DNA of 64,000 nt from Marinospirillum sp031581385 (GTDB lineage Bacteria > Pseudomonadota > Gammaproteobacteria > Pseudomonadales > Halomonadaceae): NCBI RefSeq assembly GCF_044810985.1, contig NZ_CP085242.1, positions 1,736,001-1,800,000 of the forward strand. Direction: 5' to 3'. Both the position numbers and the translations under genes were made by a program. Numbering within the stretch: position 1 is the stretch's first letter; the number at the start of each line of letters is the position of its first letter. Below are positions 8,753 to 16,784 of this stretch, one piece after another. The notes under the pieces were generated by a model, which was given only the letters and a program-made list of their open reading frames with translations, had not been told where the DNA came from and ran no database searches.

Positions 8753-10447
8753 CTACATCAACCCATCAGTGACACCGAGGCCATAAATGGCAATCAGGCC
8801 GATGATACCGGCAAACACCAGATAGTAGATGGTGGGGATAATGGTCATGCGCAGTGTCCGACCTTCACGTCCCAGCAAGCCCACAGTAGCCGAAGCGGCA
8901 ACCACGTTGTGGATGGCAATCATGTTACCGGCAGCAGCGCCCACGGCCTGAAGGGCAACCAGCATGGCACTGGAGATGCCCAGCAATTCACCGACACTGA
9001 ACTGGAACTGTGACAGCATCAGGTTGGATACCGTGTTGGAACCGGCAATGAAGGCACCCAGACCACCCACCAGCGGGGCAAAGAGTGGGTAAATTCCACC
9101 GACGCTTTCAGACACCAGTTGCGCCATAGCCACTGGCATGGAAGGCAAATCAGCGGCATTCACACCCGAGTTGATCAGAATCCGCACCATGGGAATGGTG
9201 AAGATGAGTACAAAACCGGCACCCAAAAGCGTTTTTGAGGATTCACCCAAAGCGGCTTTCATTTCACTGAACTTCATCTGGTGCAGGAAGTAGGTGATGG
9301 CCACTACCATGACCATGATGCCGCCCGGCAGGTAGAGAGGCTGGATGGCCCCGGAAATTCCCTCTTCACCCAAAATGTTGCTCCAGCCAAAGCTCAGGAA
9401 GCTGGTGAAGAAGCCTTTCACTTCAGGGCTGACGCGGGAAATAACCAGAATCACAGCCAGAAGGATGTAAGGTGTCCAGGCTTTGAAACCGGACATGGGC
9501 ATTTTACCGGCAATCTGATCCATTTTGATTTCCAGCTTGCCCATCCACTCAGCAGGCCAGTCTTTGGCGTCGGCAAAATCCCAGGGGGTTTTGGGCATCA
9601 AAAAGCCTGCTTTGGCGGCAGGAACAACAATGGCCAGACCCACCAGGGCACCAATCATTGACGGAAATTCGGGGCCGAGGAAAACGCCCGCAGCAGCATA
9701 AGGCAGTACAAAAGCCAGACCGGCAAAAATCGCAAAAGGCGCTACCGCCAGACCTTCCGTCCAGGACTTGTTCTTGCCGAAAAAGCGGGTCAGCATCATA
9801 CACATAAACAGCGGCATCAGCAGGCCGACAATGGCATGAGTGATGGCAACCTGGGAAGTGATCAACTGGTAAAAGACTTCCCAGCTGGAACCATTAGCAA
9901 CCAATTCTTCAGTGATACCGGAGCGATCCAGGCCACCGGTGACACCCACAACAATGGGCGTACCCACCGCACCAAAGGATACCGGTGTGGATTGAATCAT
10001 CATGCCGATCATGACCGCACCCAGTGCCGGGAAGCCCAGCGCAACCAACAGCGGAGCCGCAACGGCAGCAGGTGTACCGAAACCGGAAGCACCTTCAATA
10101 AAGCAGCCGAACAACCAGGCTACGATGACCGCCTGAACGCGGCGATCCGGGCTGATGTCCGAAAAGCCGGTACGAATGGCCGTAATGGCCCCCGAATGCT
10201 TTAAGGTGTTCAGCAGCAGGATGGCACCAAAGATGATCCAGAGAATGGCACCGGTCAGGATCAAGCCTTGAAAGCTGGACGCAGCAACCCGGGAAAAGGT
10301 CATGTCCCAGGCAAAAAGGCCGATCAGGGCGGTAACGATAAAGACAATCGGCATGGCAATGCGGGCAGGCAGATTCAGGCCCAGTAGCAAAATGCCAGCC
10401 AGTACCAAAGGCGCAAAGGCCAGTAAGGACAGCAGGGTTTCAGACAT
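8753..10447 (-). CDS. lldP: Lactate permease LldP/LctP family
   Basis: A 564-residue, highly hydrophobic protein with about 12-14 membrane segments, including the family hallmark FIEGASGFGTPAAVAAPLL and the stretch GSNTVSNLMLSQFQ. LctP carriers bring L- and D-lactate (and glycolate) into the cell by proton symport, which feeds LutABC and the D-lactate dehydrogenase on either side. The ATG has AGGAAA eight bases upstream. It sits in the same direction as lutABC, from which it is separated by 377 bases containing a repeat copy and a plus-strand terminator-like hairpin. I found no convincing promoter of its own. Confidence 0.93.
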   Translation of the reverse strand: MSETLLSLLAFAPLVLAGILLLGLNLPARIAMPIVFIVTALIGLFAWDMTFSRVAASSFQGLILTGAILWIIFGAILLLNTLKHSGAITAIRTGFSDISPDRRVQAVIVAWLFGCFIEGASGFGTPAAVAAPLLVALGFPALGAVMIGMMIQSTPVSFGAVGTPIVVGVTGGLDRSGITEELVANGSSWEVFYQLITSQVAITHAIVGLLMPLFMCMMLTRFFGKNKSWTEGLAVAPFAIFAGLAFVLPYAAAGVFLGPEFPSMIGALVGLAIVVPAAKAGFLMPKTPWDFADAKDWPAEWMGKLEIKMDQIAGKMPMSGFKAWTPYILLAVILVISRVSPEVKGFFTSFLSFGWSNILGEEGISGAIQPLYLPGGIMVMVVAITYFLHQMKFSEMKAALGESSKTLLGAGFVLIFTIPMVRILINSGVNAADLPSMPVAMAQLVSESVGGIYPLFAPLVGGLGAFIAGSNTVSNLMLSQFQFSVGELLGISSAMLVALQAVGAAAGNMIAIHNVVAASATVGLLGREGRTLRMTIIPTIYYLVFAGIIGLIAIYGLGVTDGLM

Positions 10448-10495
10448 GGTATATTTCCTATTGCTTAAATGCTCTTGTTGTCGTTATTGACATCT

Positions 10496-10541
10496 CCCCG
10501 AGGCTTCCCCCTCTCACAAAGGAACCTCGGGGTCTTTTTTT
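10496..10541 (+). terminator. Terminator-like hairpin on the plus strand upstream of lldP
   Basis: CCCCGAGG (10496-10503) pairs with CCTCGGGG (10525-10532), extended by TTCC/GGAA, and the right arm is followed by TCTTTTTTT. That is a canonical intrinsic terminator for plus-strand transcription, yet no plus-strand gene precedes it. On the minus strand it lies in the lldP leader and lacks a U-run. Right after it is a 12-base palindrome GGGCTTAAGCCC (10542-10553) followed by TTTT. Confidence 0.6.
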
Positions 10542-10625
10542 GGGCTTAAGCCCCTTTTCGCTTCTGTCTGCCACTACAAACAGAAAGAAAACAGTTAATG
10601 CCAGTAATCCTTAGCTTGAACTCAC

Positions 10626-10772
10626 GAGCAAGTAACCTACTTGCCAGGACGTGTGAATACTTCCCTGTAAACTCTGGCAGAATTCATTCCTGATGAATCT
10701 CTGCACTTCCTACATCCTTGTAGGTCGGCTGCAACGTCCTGTTGCAGACAGCCTGTCAAGCAGTCACTTGCT
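10626..10772 (-). repeat. Structured intergenic repeat, copy 3 (long form)
   Basis: A 147-base element read on the minus strand, starting 52 bases after the lutC stop and in sense with the lut genes. The outer arms GAGCAAGT...CTTGACAGG and CCTGGCAAG...ACTTGCTC pair. Between them come the hairpins CTGCAAC-AGGAC-GTTGCAG, CCTACA-AGGA-TGTAGG and GCAG-AG-ATTCAT-CAGGA-ATGAAT-T-CTGC, then the block TTTACAGGGAAGTATTCAC. The same order is found in copy 2 at 32889-33040. Confidence 0.88.
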
Positions 10773-10824
10773 CCTTCATGGAACTTCAAATGCACCGCAA
10801 CAGGCTTGAGAATCTACCTCTCAA

Positions 10825-11499
10825 CTATTCCAACACCAACACCACCAGCTCCGCCGGCCCATGTACGCCATAGGCCAGGGTCTGTTCGATATCGGCGGTT
10901 TTGGATGGCCCGGAAATCAGCAGGGCATTGGTCGGCATGCCTTGCTCAGCCCAGCCTTGTTCAGACATGGCCTGGTAAAAGGTGCTGTAGATCTGATCCG
11001 CTTGCAGCAGGACAAAATGCACGGGCGGCACCAGACTCATCAATCGGGGTTCGTCTTCATCCGGCCAGAGAATCAGTGAGCCGGTTTCGGCAATTCCGCC
11101 ACGGCAGGTGGTCAGGGAGGCATCCACCTGGTTGAAGAGTTCGCTCTTCCAGTCTTCAATAGGACGCTGATAGCTGAGCAACTGGGGCAGATCTGCATGC
11201 CATTGTTCACGCAGTTCCAAAGCAGGTTGTTTGCGATCACTGACCAGTAGATTGCGGATTTTCTTTTCGGCCAAAAGACGAATCAACTCCGGTATCCAGG
11301 TGTCTGCTGAAATACGGTGCACTTCGCCATGCACGGATTCGATTTTCTGCTGGAAGAGATCCAGTTTTTCCGCTGCGTTCCAGCTTCTGTCTCTGACCAG
11401 GGCAAAATCACTGGCAGGCACCTGAAAATGTTTGCTGTCGCTCAGGGCCTGACGGCCTTCACGCAGACGACCCAGAATATTCTGACGAGCCTGGCTCAT
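10825..11499 (-). CDS. lutC: LutC/LldG, lactate-utilisation LUD-domain protein
   Basis: A 224-residue LUD-domain (YkgG) protein, recognisable by the C-terminal pattern LTTCRGGIAETGSLILW and the final GVHGPAELVVLVLE. It is the third subunit of the LutABC complex, which oxidises L-lactate to pyruvate without a classical LldD enzyme. Its start overlaps the lutB stop (ATGA), so the two are translationally coupled. It is the last gene before the long-form repeat and lldP. Confidence 0.93.
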   Translation of the reverse strand: MSQARQNILGRLREGRQALSDSKHFQVPASDFALVRDRSWNAAEKLDLFQQKIESVHGEVHRISADTWIPELIRLLAEKKIRNLLVSDRKQPALELREQWHADLPQLLSYQRPIEDWKSELFNQVDASLTTCRGGIAETGSLILWPDEDEPRLMSLVPPVHFVLLQADQIYSTFYQAMSEQGWAEQGMPTNALLISGPSKTADIEQTLAYGVHGPAELVVLVLE

Positions 11500-12938
11500 G
11501 ACTGGCCTCCGGTTTTCTGCTGCTGGCGTTCCTGCAATCTTTGCTGAAGTGTTTTTCCAGCCAGCCTGGGGGGGTTGCGGTAATCGGTCCAGCCACCCAG
11601 CTTGCCGGGCATCAGACCGCGCAGGCGTGCCATCCAGCGGGTGGAGAAGCGGTAAAGACCAGGGCGCGCATGCATCAAGGTCCAGCCTTTCCAGGCCAGA
11701 AGCTCCAGCTTGCGACGCTTGATGCCATGCCCGGCCACCACTGAGGGACGTAAAGAGTCACCGTCCACGGCCTCCTGGCGCAGGCGTTGCAAGAGTTTGG
11801 GGATGGGAATCTTGACCGGGCAGACTTCGCCACAGGCACCGCAGAGTGTGGAGGCTGAAGGCAGATCCTGGGTTTTTTCCAGACCCAACAGATGCGGCAT
11901 CAGAATCTTGCCAATCGGGCCTGGATAAGTGGTGCCATAGGCATGACCACCGACACGGGTGTATACAGGGCAGTGGTTCATACAGGCACCACAGCGGATA
12001 CACCGCAGGGTATCAAGCAGTTCTTCATCCTGATAAATCTTTGAACGACCGGAATCCACCAACACCAGGTGAACCTCTTCCGGGCCATCCTTTTCTCCCG
12101 CCTTGCGAGGCGAGGAAATCATGTTGAAGTAGGTGGTGATGTGCTGTCCGGTTGCTGAACGGGTCAAAAGCGCCAGCAAGGGCGTCACGTCTTCAAGCTT
12201 CTCGACCACTTTTTCGATGCCGGTGACAGCAATATGGCAGGACGGAGTGGTTGTGGTCAGGCGGCCATTGCCTTCATTTTCCACCAGACACAGGGTGCCG
12301 GTTTCTGCCACGGCAAAGTTGACCCCGGAAACCCCGACATCGGCCTGCATGAATTTTTCCCGCAGTTGCTGACGGGCACTGGCGGTCAGGTAATCCACGT
12401 CCTTAGAGCGATGAGTGCCGGTTTTTTCATGCATCAGCTCGGAAATTTCATCGGTGTTCTTGTGAATCGCGGGCATGATGATGTGCGAAGGGGTTTCCTC
12501 AGCCAGCTGAACCAGGTACTCACCCAGATCGGATTCCAGGGCTTCGATTCCGGCTTCTTCCAGATAGTGGTTGAGTTCCATCTCTTCGGACACCATTGAT
12601 TTGCCCTTGATGACCTTTTTCGCGTCACGGGCCTGACAGATATCCCGCACGATTTCACAGGCCTGGTCGCCGGTTTCGGCCCAGTGGACCTGGATGCCCT
12701 GCTTTTGCAGGTTGGCTTCCAGCTGTTCCAGCAATTCCGGCAGGCGTGATAAAGCGCGCAGACGCACGGCGGCACCCAGATCACGCAGGGCTTCCAGATC
12801 CATACCTTCAAAGGCAGCACTGCGCTTGGTCATCAAACCATCCATGGCCTTGCGAAAGTTGTTGCGAATCTGAGGATTCCCCAAAGCAGCATGTACGCGG
12901 GGATGGAATTCCTGAACGGCTTCCTGTTGACTGGTCAT
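11496..12938 (-). CDS. lutB: LutB/LldF, iron-sulfur lactate oxidation subunit
   Basis: A 480-residue protein with an N-terminal LUD domain (VKGKSMVSEEMELNHYLE, VAETGTLCLVENEGNGR) and a C-terminal pair of 4Fe-4S motifs, CIRCGACMNHCP near residue 311 and CGACGEVCP near 363, ending in the LutB C-terminal domain. It is the electron-transfer core of LutABC. The start is the ATG at 12938, which overlaps the lutA stop in an ATGA junction; a reading frame open 135 bases further upstream runs inside lutA and is not used. Confidence 0.94.
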   Translation of the reverse strand: MTSQQEAVQEFHPRVHAALGNPQIRNNFRKAMDGLMTKRSAAFEGMDLEALRDLGAAVRLRALSRLPELLEQLEANLQKQGIQVHWAETGDQACEIVRDICQARDAKKVIKGKSMVSEEMELNHYLEEAGIEALESDLGEYLVQLAEETPSHIIMPAIHKNTDEISELMHEKTGTHRSKDVDYLTASARQQLREKFMQADVGVSGVNFAVAETGTLCLVENEGNGRLTTTTPSCHIAVTGIEKVVEKLEDVTPLLALLTRSATGQHITTYFNMISSPRKAGEKDGPEEVHLVLVDSGRSKIYQDEELLDTLRCIRCGACMNHCPVYTRVGGHAYGTTYPGPIGKILMPHLLGLEKTQDLPSASTLCGACGEVCPVKIPIPKLLQRLRQEAVDGDSLRPSVVAGHGIKRRKLELLAWKGWTLMHARPGLYRFSTRWMARLRGLMPGKLGGWTDYRNPPRLAGKTLQQRLQERQQQKTGGQS

Positions 12939-13732
12939 TGGCTGCCTCCGGCATTTTCCGGGGTCTTGCCTTCGGCCTGCAGACGCTCCCAGAGGAAGCT
13001 GAGGATGTGCTGCCCCTGCATCGGCATTTTCTGCTTTTCCGAATAACCGGCAATATTCATCAGGCAGCCGCAATCGGTGGTGACAAAGTGTTCCGCACCC
13101 GCCTTCTGGATGGCTTCGGCCTTGTCCTGAACCATGGCACCGGAAATCTCAGCATGGCGCACTGCAAAGGTGCCCCCAAAGCCACAGCATTCTGCAGGGC
13201 GGGCCTGCTCCACCAGCTCCACCTGATCCAGTTGACCCAACAGCTTGGGGCCAACTTCAGCCACACCCATTTCGCGGCGTGCCGAACAGGACGTATGCAT
13301 GGCAACCTTGATGGGCTGGCCCTTGTCTTCCAGCTTGATCTGGCAGACCTGAAGTAAAAAATCTGTCAGCTCCCAGGTGCGTTTTGCCACGGCTTCGGCC
13401 TGACTCTGCTGTGGAGTGCCTGCAAAAAGCTCCGGGTAGTGTTTGCGCATCATGCCGCCACAGGAACCGGAAGGCACCACAATGGGGTAATCTTCGGGAA
13501 AAAGGCTCAGCTGCGGCAGGATGACTTCACGCGCCTGGTCATTAAAACCGGAAGAATAGGCAGGCTGACCGCAGCAGGTCTGGTTTTCGGGAAAAATGAC
13601 TTCAATACCTTCGCGTTCCAGCAACTGGATACCAGCCATCCCCGCATCCGGGTAAAACATATCCACAAGGCAGGTGGCATAGAAATACACCTTTTCCGGC
13701 TTACCGGGATAAACTTTGATTGCATCACTCAT
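12935..13732 (-). CDS. lutA: LutA/LldE, CCG-domain lactate oxidation subunit
   Basis: A 265-residue protein with two cysteine-rich CCG domains (CCGQPAYSSGF and CCGFGGTFAV), the heterodisulfide-reductase-like fold of LutA. It begins the lutABC operon. Just upstream on the minus strand is a good sigma-70 promoter (13817-13845) with an LldR-type palindrome between the promoter and the start codon, so lactate-controlled expression is a reasonable inference. The ATG lacks a strong ribosome site, but the length and N-terminus fit the family. Confidence 0.94.
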   Translation of the reverse strand: MSDAIKVYPGKPEKVYFYATCLVDMFYPDAGMAGIQLLEREGIEVIFPENQTCCGQPAYSSGFNDQAREVILPQLSLFPEDYPIVVPSGSCGGMMRKHYPELFAGTPQQSQAEAVAKRTWELTDFLLQVCQIKLEDKGQPIKVAMHTSCSARREMGVAEVGPKLLGQLDQVELVEQARPAECCGFGGTFAVRHAEISGAMVQDKAEAIQKAGAEHFVTTDCGCLMNIAGYSEKQKMPMQGQHILSFLWERLQAEGKTPENAGGSQ

Positions 13733-13780
13733 CAGCAGGCGCTCTGGTTGGTTGTGTGCTTGCTTCTTGTACTCTTTGAT

Positions 13781-13797
13781 AATTGGTCATACCAATT
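13781..13797. promoter_or_regulatory. LldR-type operator upstream of lutA
   Basis: A perfect palindrome AATTGGT-CAT-ACCAATT. The half-site TTGGT/ACCAA is typical of FadR-subfamily GntR operators such as those of LldR. It lies downstream of the predicted lutA -10 box, roughly at +14 to +30 of the transcript, where a bound repressor would block the polymerase. The same 15-base core recurs at 14014-14028. Confidence 0.8.
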
Positions 13798-13816
13798 TAC
13801 AAGATTTATTTCGCTA

Positions 13817-13845
13817 ATCCTAGGCAGCTTGAGCATCCCTGTCAA
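13817..13845 (-). promoter_or_regulatory. Sigma-70 promoter of lutABC
   Basis: On the minus strand, TTGACA (13840-13845) and TAGGAT (13817-13822) are separated by 17 bases. The first transcribed base would be near 13810, leaving a leader of about 75 bases that carries the operator at 13781-13797. Nothing coding is seen in the 328-base gap 13733-14060. Confidence 0.7.
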
Positions 13846-14003
13846 ACAAGGAATGTAACATTTGCTACTTTTGTCTAATCCGCGCTCTCACTAGGCTGCA
13901 GCGCAGCAGAACCACCCAGCAACCCCTAACTAATTGGCCTGCCTATCAATTTCCCGTAAACTGGAAAGCTCTCCAGTGCCCGCCTTTATTTCCTGATCAA
14001 AAA

Positions 14004-14033
14004 TTGTTAAATTATTGGTCATACCAATTTAAA
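14004..14033 (+). promoter_or_regulatory. Operator and probable promoter of lldR
   Basis: The palindrome TATTGGTCATACCAATT (14013-14029) shares its 15-base core with the operator at 13781. It lies between a possible -35 (TTGTTA, 14004-14009) and -10 (TTTAAA, 14028-14033; 18-base spacing), which suggests autoregulation of lldR. The operator match is strong; the promoter boxes are only fair. Confidence 0.65.
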
Positions 14034-14060
14034 GACCCTTTTCTGCAGGAAGCCAGCATC

Positions 14061-14822
14061 ATGAGTTACACCCGAGTCGAAACCCGCCGCATTTCTGATG
14101 TCATCATGCAGCAACTGGAAAGCATGATTGTGGAAGGCAGCTTCAAGCCTGGGCAAAAACTGCCCCCGGAACGTGAATTGGCAACCCAGTTTGGTGTTTC
14201 CCGCCCTTCCTTGCGTGAAGCCATTCAAAAGCTGGCAGCCCGAGGCTTGTTGACCAGCAAACAGGGCGGTGGCACCTATGTCAGTGAACAGGTGGGGGCG
14301 GCCTTCAGTGATCCCTTGATGCAGTTGCTGGGCAGTCATTCCGAGTTTCACTATGACCTGCTGGAATTTCGCCATGCCCTGGAAGGGCTTTCCGCCTACT
14401 ATGCGGCTCTGCGCTCCACCCCGGCCGACAAGGAGCTGTTGCAAAAACGCTTTGAAGAACTCACAGCCACCTATGATGAAATGAACCCGGTGCGTGAGGC
14501 TGAGGCCGATGCAGCCTTTCATCTGGCGATTGCCGAAGCGGCGCACAATGTGGTTCTGCTCCACTCCATGCGCGGCCTTTTCAACCTGTTGGAAAAAAGC
14601 ATTGTCGATAACCTGTCCAGCCTTTTTGAGCGCAAGGATTCCCGCCCTCTGCTTTATACGCAACACAAGGAGTTGCTGGATGCGATTCTCGAAGGCGACC
14701 CGGAAAGGGCACAAACCAAATCCCACGAACACCTGGTTTATGTTGAGGATGGCCTCCTGGAACTTTCCAAGCAGGAAACCCGTATCCAGCGTGCTCTGAG
14801 GCGTGTGCAGGTTGCTGTTTAA
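14061..14822 (+). CDS. lldR: GntR-family lactate-responsive regulator LldR
   Basis: A 253-residue regulator with an N-terminal winged helix typical of GntR (KLPPERELATQFGVSRPSLR, then AARGLLTSKQGGGTYV) and a C-terminal all-helical FCD effector domain with metal-site histidines (FHLAIAEAAHN, HKELLDAI). Its place next to lutABC and the twin TTGGT-N3-ACCAA operators support LldR over FadR or PdhR. I chose the ATG at 14061 (AGGA ten bases upstream); an in-frame ATG at 14004 would put coding sequence over the operator. The dctB gene begins 15 bases after its stop, so the three genes downstream of the operator probably form one transcript. Confidence 0.88.
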   Translation: MSYTRVETRRISDVIMQQLESMIVEGSFKPGQKLPPERELATQFGVSRPSLREAIQKLAARGLLTSKQGGGTYVSEQVGAAFSDPLMQLLGSHSEFHYDLLEFRHALEGLSAYYAALRSTPADKELLQKRFEELTATYDEMNPVREAEADAAFHLAIAEAAHNVVLLHSMRGLFNLLEKSIVDNLSSLFERKDSRPLLYTQHKELLDAILEGDPERAQTKSHEHLVYVEDGLLELSKQETRIQRALRRVQVAV

Positions 14823-14837
14823 AACGACCGGGTATTT

Positions 14838-16784
14838 ATGCTTCCAAGACTGAAACAAAAGTTCCTGCAATGGAAATGGCTGCACCTGCTGGTGATCGGC
14901 CTGCTTGCTGTCCTGCTTCTCTGGCAAACGGCCTTGCTCACCTGGAGCAAGGAGCTGAAGAACCTGGAAGAGCAGGCCACCAACGAGTTGCTGCTGCATG
15001 TCACGGCCCTGCGCGGCAAATTGCAAAAATACGATTACCTGGCTGAGCTTCTGACCACCAAGGAGGATCTCAGCCTCTACCTCAAACCGGATACGGATCA
15101 GGACAAGCTGCAGCAACTGAATCTGACCCTGGATACCTATCGGGCCATTGCCGATGTTTCCGATATCTATCTGATGAACGCCCAGGGCACCACCCTTGCA
15201 GCCAGCAACTGGTGGCGGGTGGACAGCTTCGTCAACCAGAACTTTTCCTTTCGCCCCTACTTTCAGGAAGCCATGCAGGGTGAACAGGGCCGCTTTTACG
15301 GCCTGGGCACCAGTTCCGGTGCCCGAGGCTACTACTTCTCGTTTCCGGTGCATTATCAGGATGAGGTTCAGGGTGTGCTGGTGGTCAAAATCGAAATCCA
15401 CGCCATTGAAGAACCCTGGCGAGACCCCTCCGGGGAGCTGCTGGTCACCGACCCGGATGGAGTCATTTTCATCAGCTCCCGCCCGGAATGGCGACTCTCC
15501 ACCCTGGAGCGCCTGTCAACCGCAGAACTGGAGAGAATCAATGAATCCCTGCGCTATGCAGGTCGCATCCTGAAGCCTCTTCCCGTCCAGGAAAAAGAAC
15601 CTGTTTCTGCTGAAGCCCAGCGCCTGAGCATTCGCATGAGTGATGATTTGCCCAAGGATTACCTGATGCTCAGCCAGGAAATGCCCGAAGCCGGCTGGCA
15701 GGCCCACATCATCAAGCGACTTGACCCGGTGCGCAAACAGGTGCTGCAAATCACTCTCCTCACCGGATTTGCTTTGGTCATCCTGGCGTTCACTGCTTTT
15801 TATCTGCTGCAACGCCGCCGTGTCCTGCAAAAGCAGGAAGCCTGGAAAGAAGAGGCACATCGTGCCCTTCAGGAAGCGCATGATGAACTGGAAAACCGGG
15901 TCGCAGCACGCACGGCCGACCTGTCTTCCAGCAACCGGCGACTTCTGGAAGAAATCCAGCAGCGCCAGCAAACGGAAACCGCGCTGCGCTCCACCCAGAG
16001 AGAGCTGGTGCAAACCGCCAAGCTTGCGGTTCTGGGTCAGTTGTCCGCCAGCATCAACCATGAGCTCAACCAGCCTCTGGCGGCTCTGCGCAGCTATGCT
16101 GAAAATGCCCGAACCTTTCTGGCCAGAAACCGCCCGGAGACAGCCGATTCCAATCTGGAACAGATTCTGGAACTTACTGAGCGCATGGCGGAAATCAGTG
16201 CCCAGTTGAAGATGTTTTCCCGCAAAAGCGGTGAGCAGCTGGTTCCTGTTTCGGTTCAGGCTGCTTGCGACTATGCTCTGCGTCTTTATCGCAACCAGTT
16301 GGAACAGCAGCAGGTGGAGATCGAAATGGACTTTCCCGATCAGGAGGTTTTCGTGCTGGCCGATATGGTGCGCCTGGAACAGCTTCTGGTGAATCTCTTG
16401 TCCAATGCCCTGCATGCCATCAAAGTCAGTGACCGCAAAAAAATTCGTTTGGGTGTCACCTATCAAAAAGAAACCGGTCAGGACTGGGTTAAAATCCAGG
16501 TCTGGGACACCGGCCCCGGAATCGCCCCTGACCAGTTTGAAGAAATCTTCGATCCTTTTGTGACCAGCAAAGAACCGGGGCAAGGGCTGGGATTGGGGCT
16601 CTCCATCTCCAATCGTATCGCCCAGGATTTGAACGGCAAACTGATTGCAGGCAACCACCTGCACTTCCGTGAACTGCATGAACCGGCAGAAACCGCACCG
16701 GTAAGCGGCGCTGTTTTCAGTCTTTATTTACCGGCCAGCTACCCGGAAACCCCTCAGGACAACCCAGGTGAAACGCATGTCTGA
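14838..16784 (+). CDS. dctB: DctB-type sensor histidine kinase
   Basis: A 648-residue membrane kinase. Residues 15-35 form the first membrane segment. A periplasmic double-PAS sensor of about 280 residues (FRPYFQEAMQGEQGRFYGLG, YYFSFPV) follows, then a second membrane segment near 300-320, a coiled coil, the dimerisation H-box HELNQPLAALRSYAENA (phosphorylated His at 408) and the ATPase boxes (NLLSNALHAI, DTGPGI, GLGLGLSIS). This is the DctB family, which senses C4-dicarboxylates. No dicarboxylate transporter is present in the window and the gene sits behind lldR, so lactate or a related acid is a plausible ligand; that is inference. Its end overlaps dctD by eight bases. Confidence 0.88.
   Translation: MLPRLKQKFLQWKWLHLLVIGLLAVLLLWQTALLTWSKELKNLEEQATNELLLHVTALRGKLQKYDYLAELLTTKEDLSLYLKPDTDQDKLQQLNLTLDTYRAIADVSDIYLMNAQGTTLAASNWWRVDSFVNQNFSFRPYFQEAMQGEQGRFYGLGTSSGARGYYFSFPVHYQDEVQGVLVVKIEIHAIEEPWRDPSGELLVTDPDGVIFISSRPEWRLSTLERLSTAELERINESLRYAGRILKPLPVQEKEPVSAEAQRLSIRMSDDLPKDYLMLSQEMPEAGWQAHIIKRLDPVRKQVLQITLLTGFALVILAFTAFYLLQRRRVLQKQEAWKEEAHRALQEAHDELENRVAARTADLSSSNRRLLEEIQQRQQTETALRSTQRELVQTAKLAVLGQLSASINHELNQPLAALRSYAENARTFLARNRPETADSNLEQILELTERMAEISAQLKMFSRKSGEQLVPVSVQAACDYALRLYRNQLEQQQVEIEMDFPDQEVFVLADMVRLEQLLVNLLSNALHAIKVSDRKKIRLGVTYQKETGQDWVKIQVWDTGPGIAPDQFEEIFDPFVTSKEPGQGLGLGLSISNRIAQDLNGKLIAGNHLHFRELHEPAETAPVSGAVFSLYLPASYPETPQDNPGETHV

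Noticed and set aside
10448..10625. Sigma-54 promoter for lldP as DctD target
   Set aside because: Candidates such as TGGCATTAACTGTT and TGGCAGACAGAAGC do not keep the GG-N10-GC spacing.
14019..15401. A 460-codon open frame on the minus strand over lldR and dctB
   Set aside because: The plus strand encodes clear GntR and DctB domains here; the opposite frame has no recognisable family and is a codon-bias shadow.
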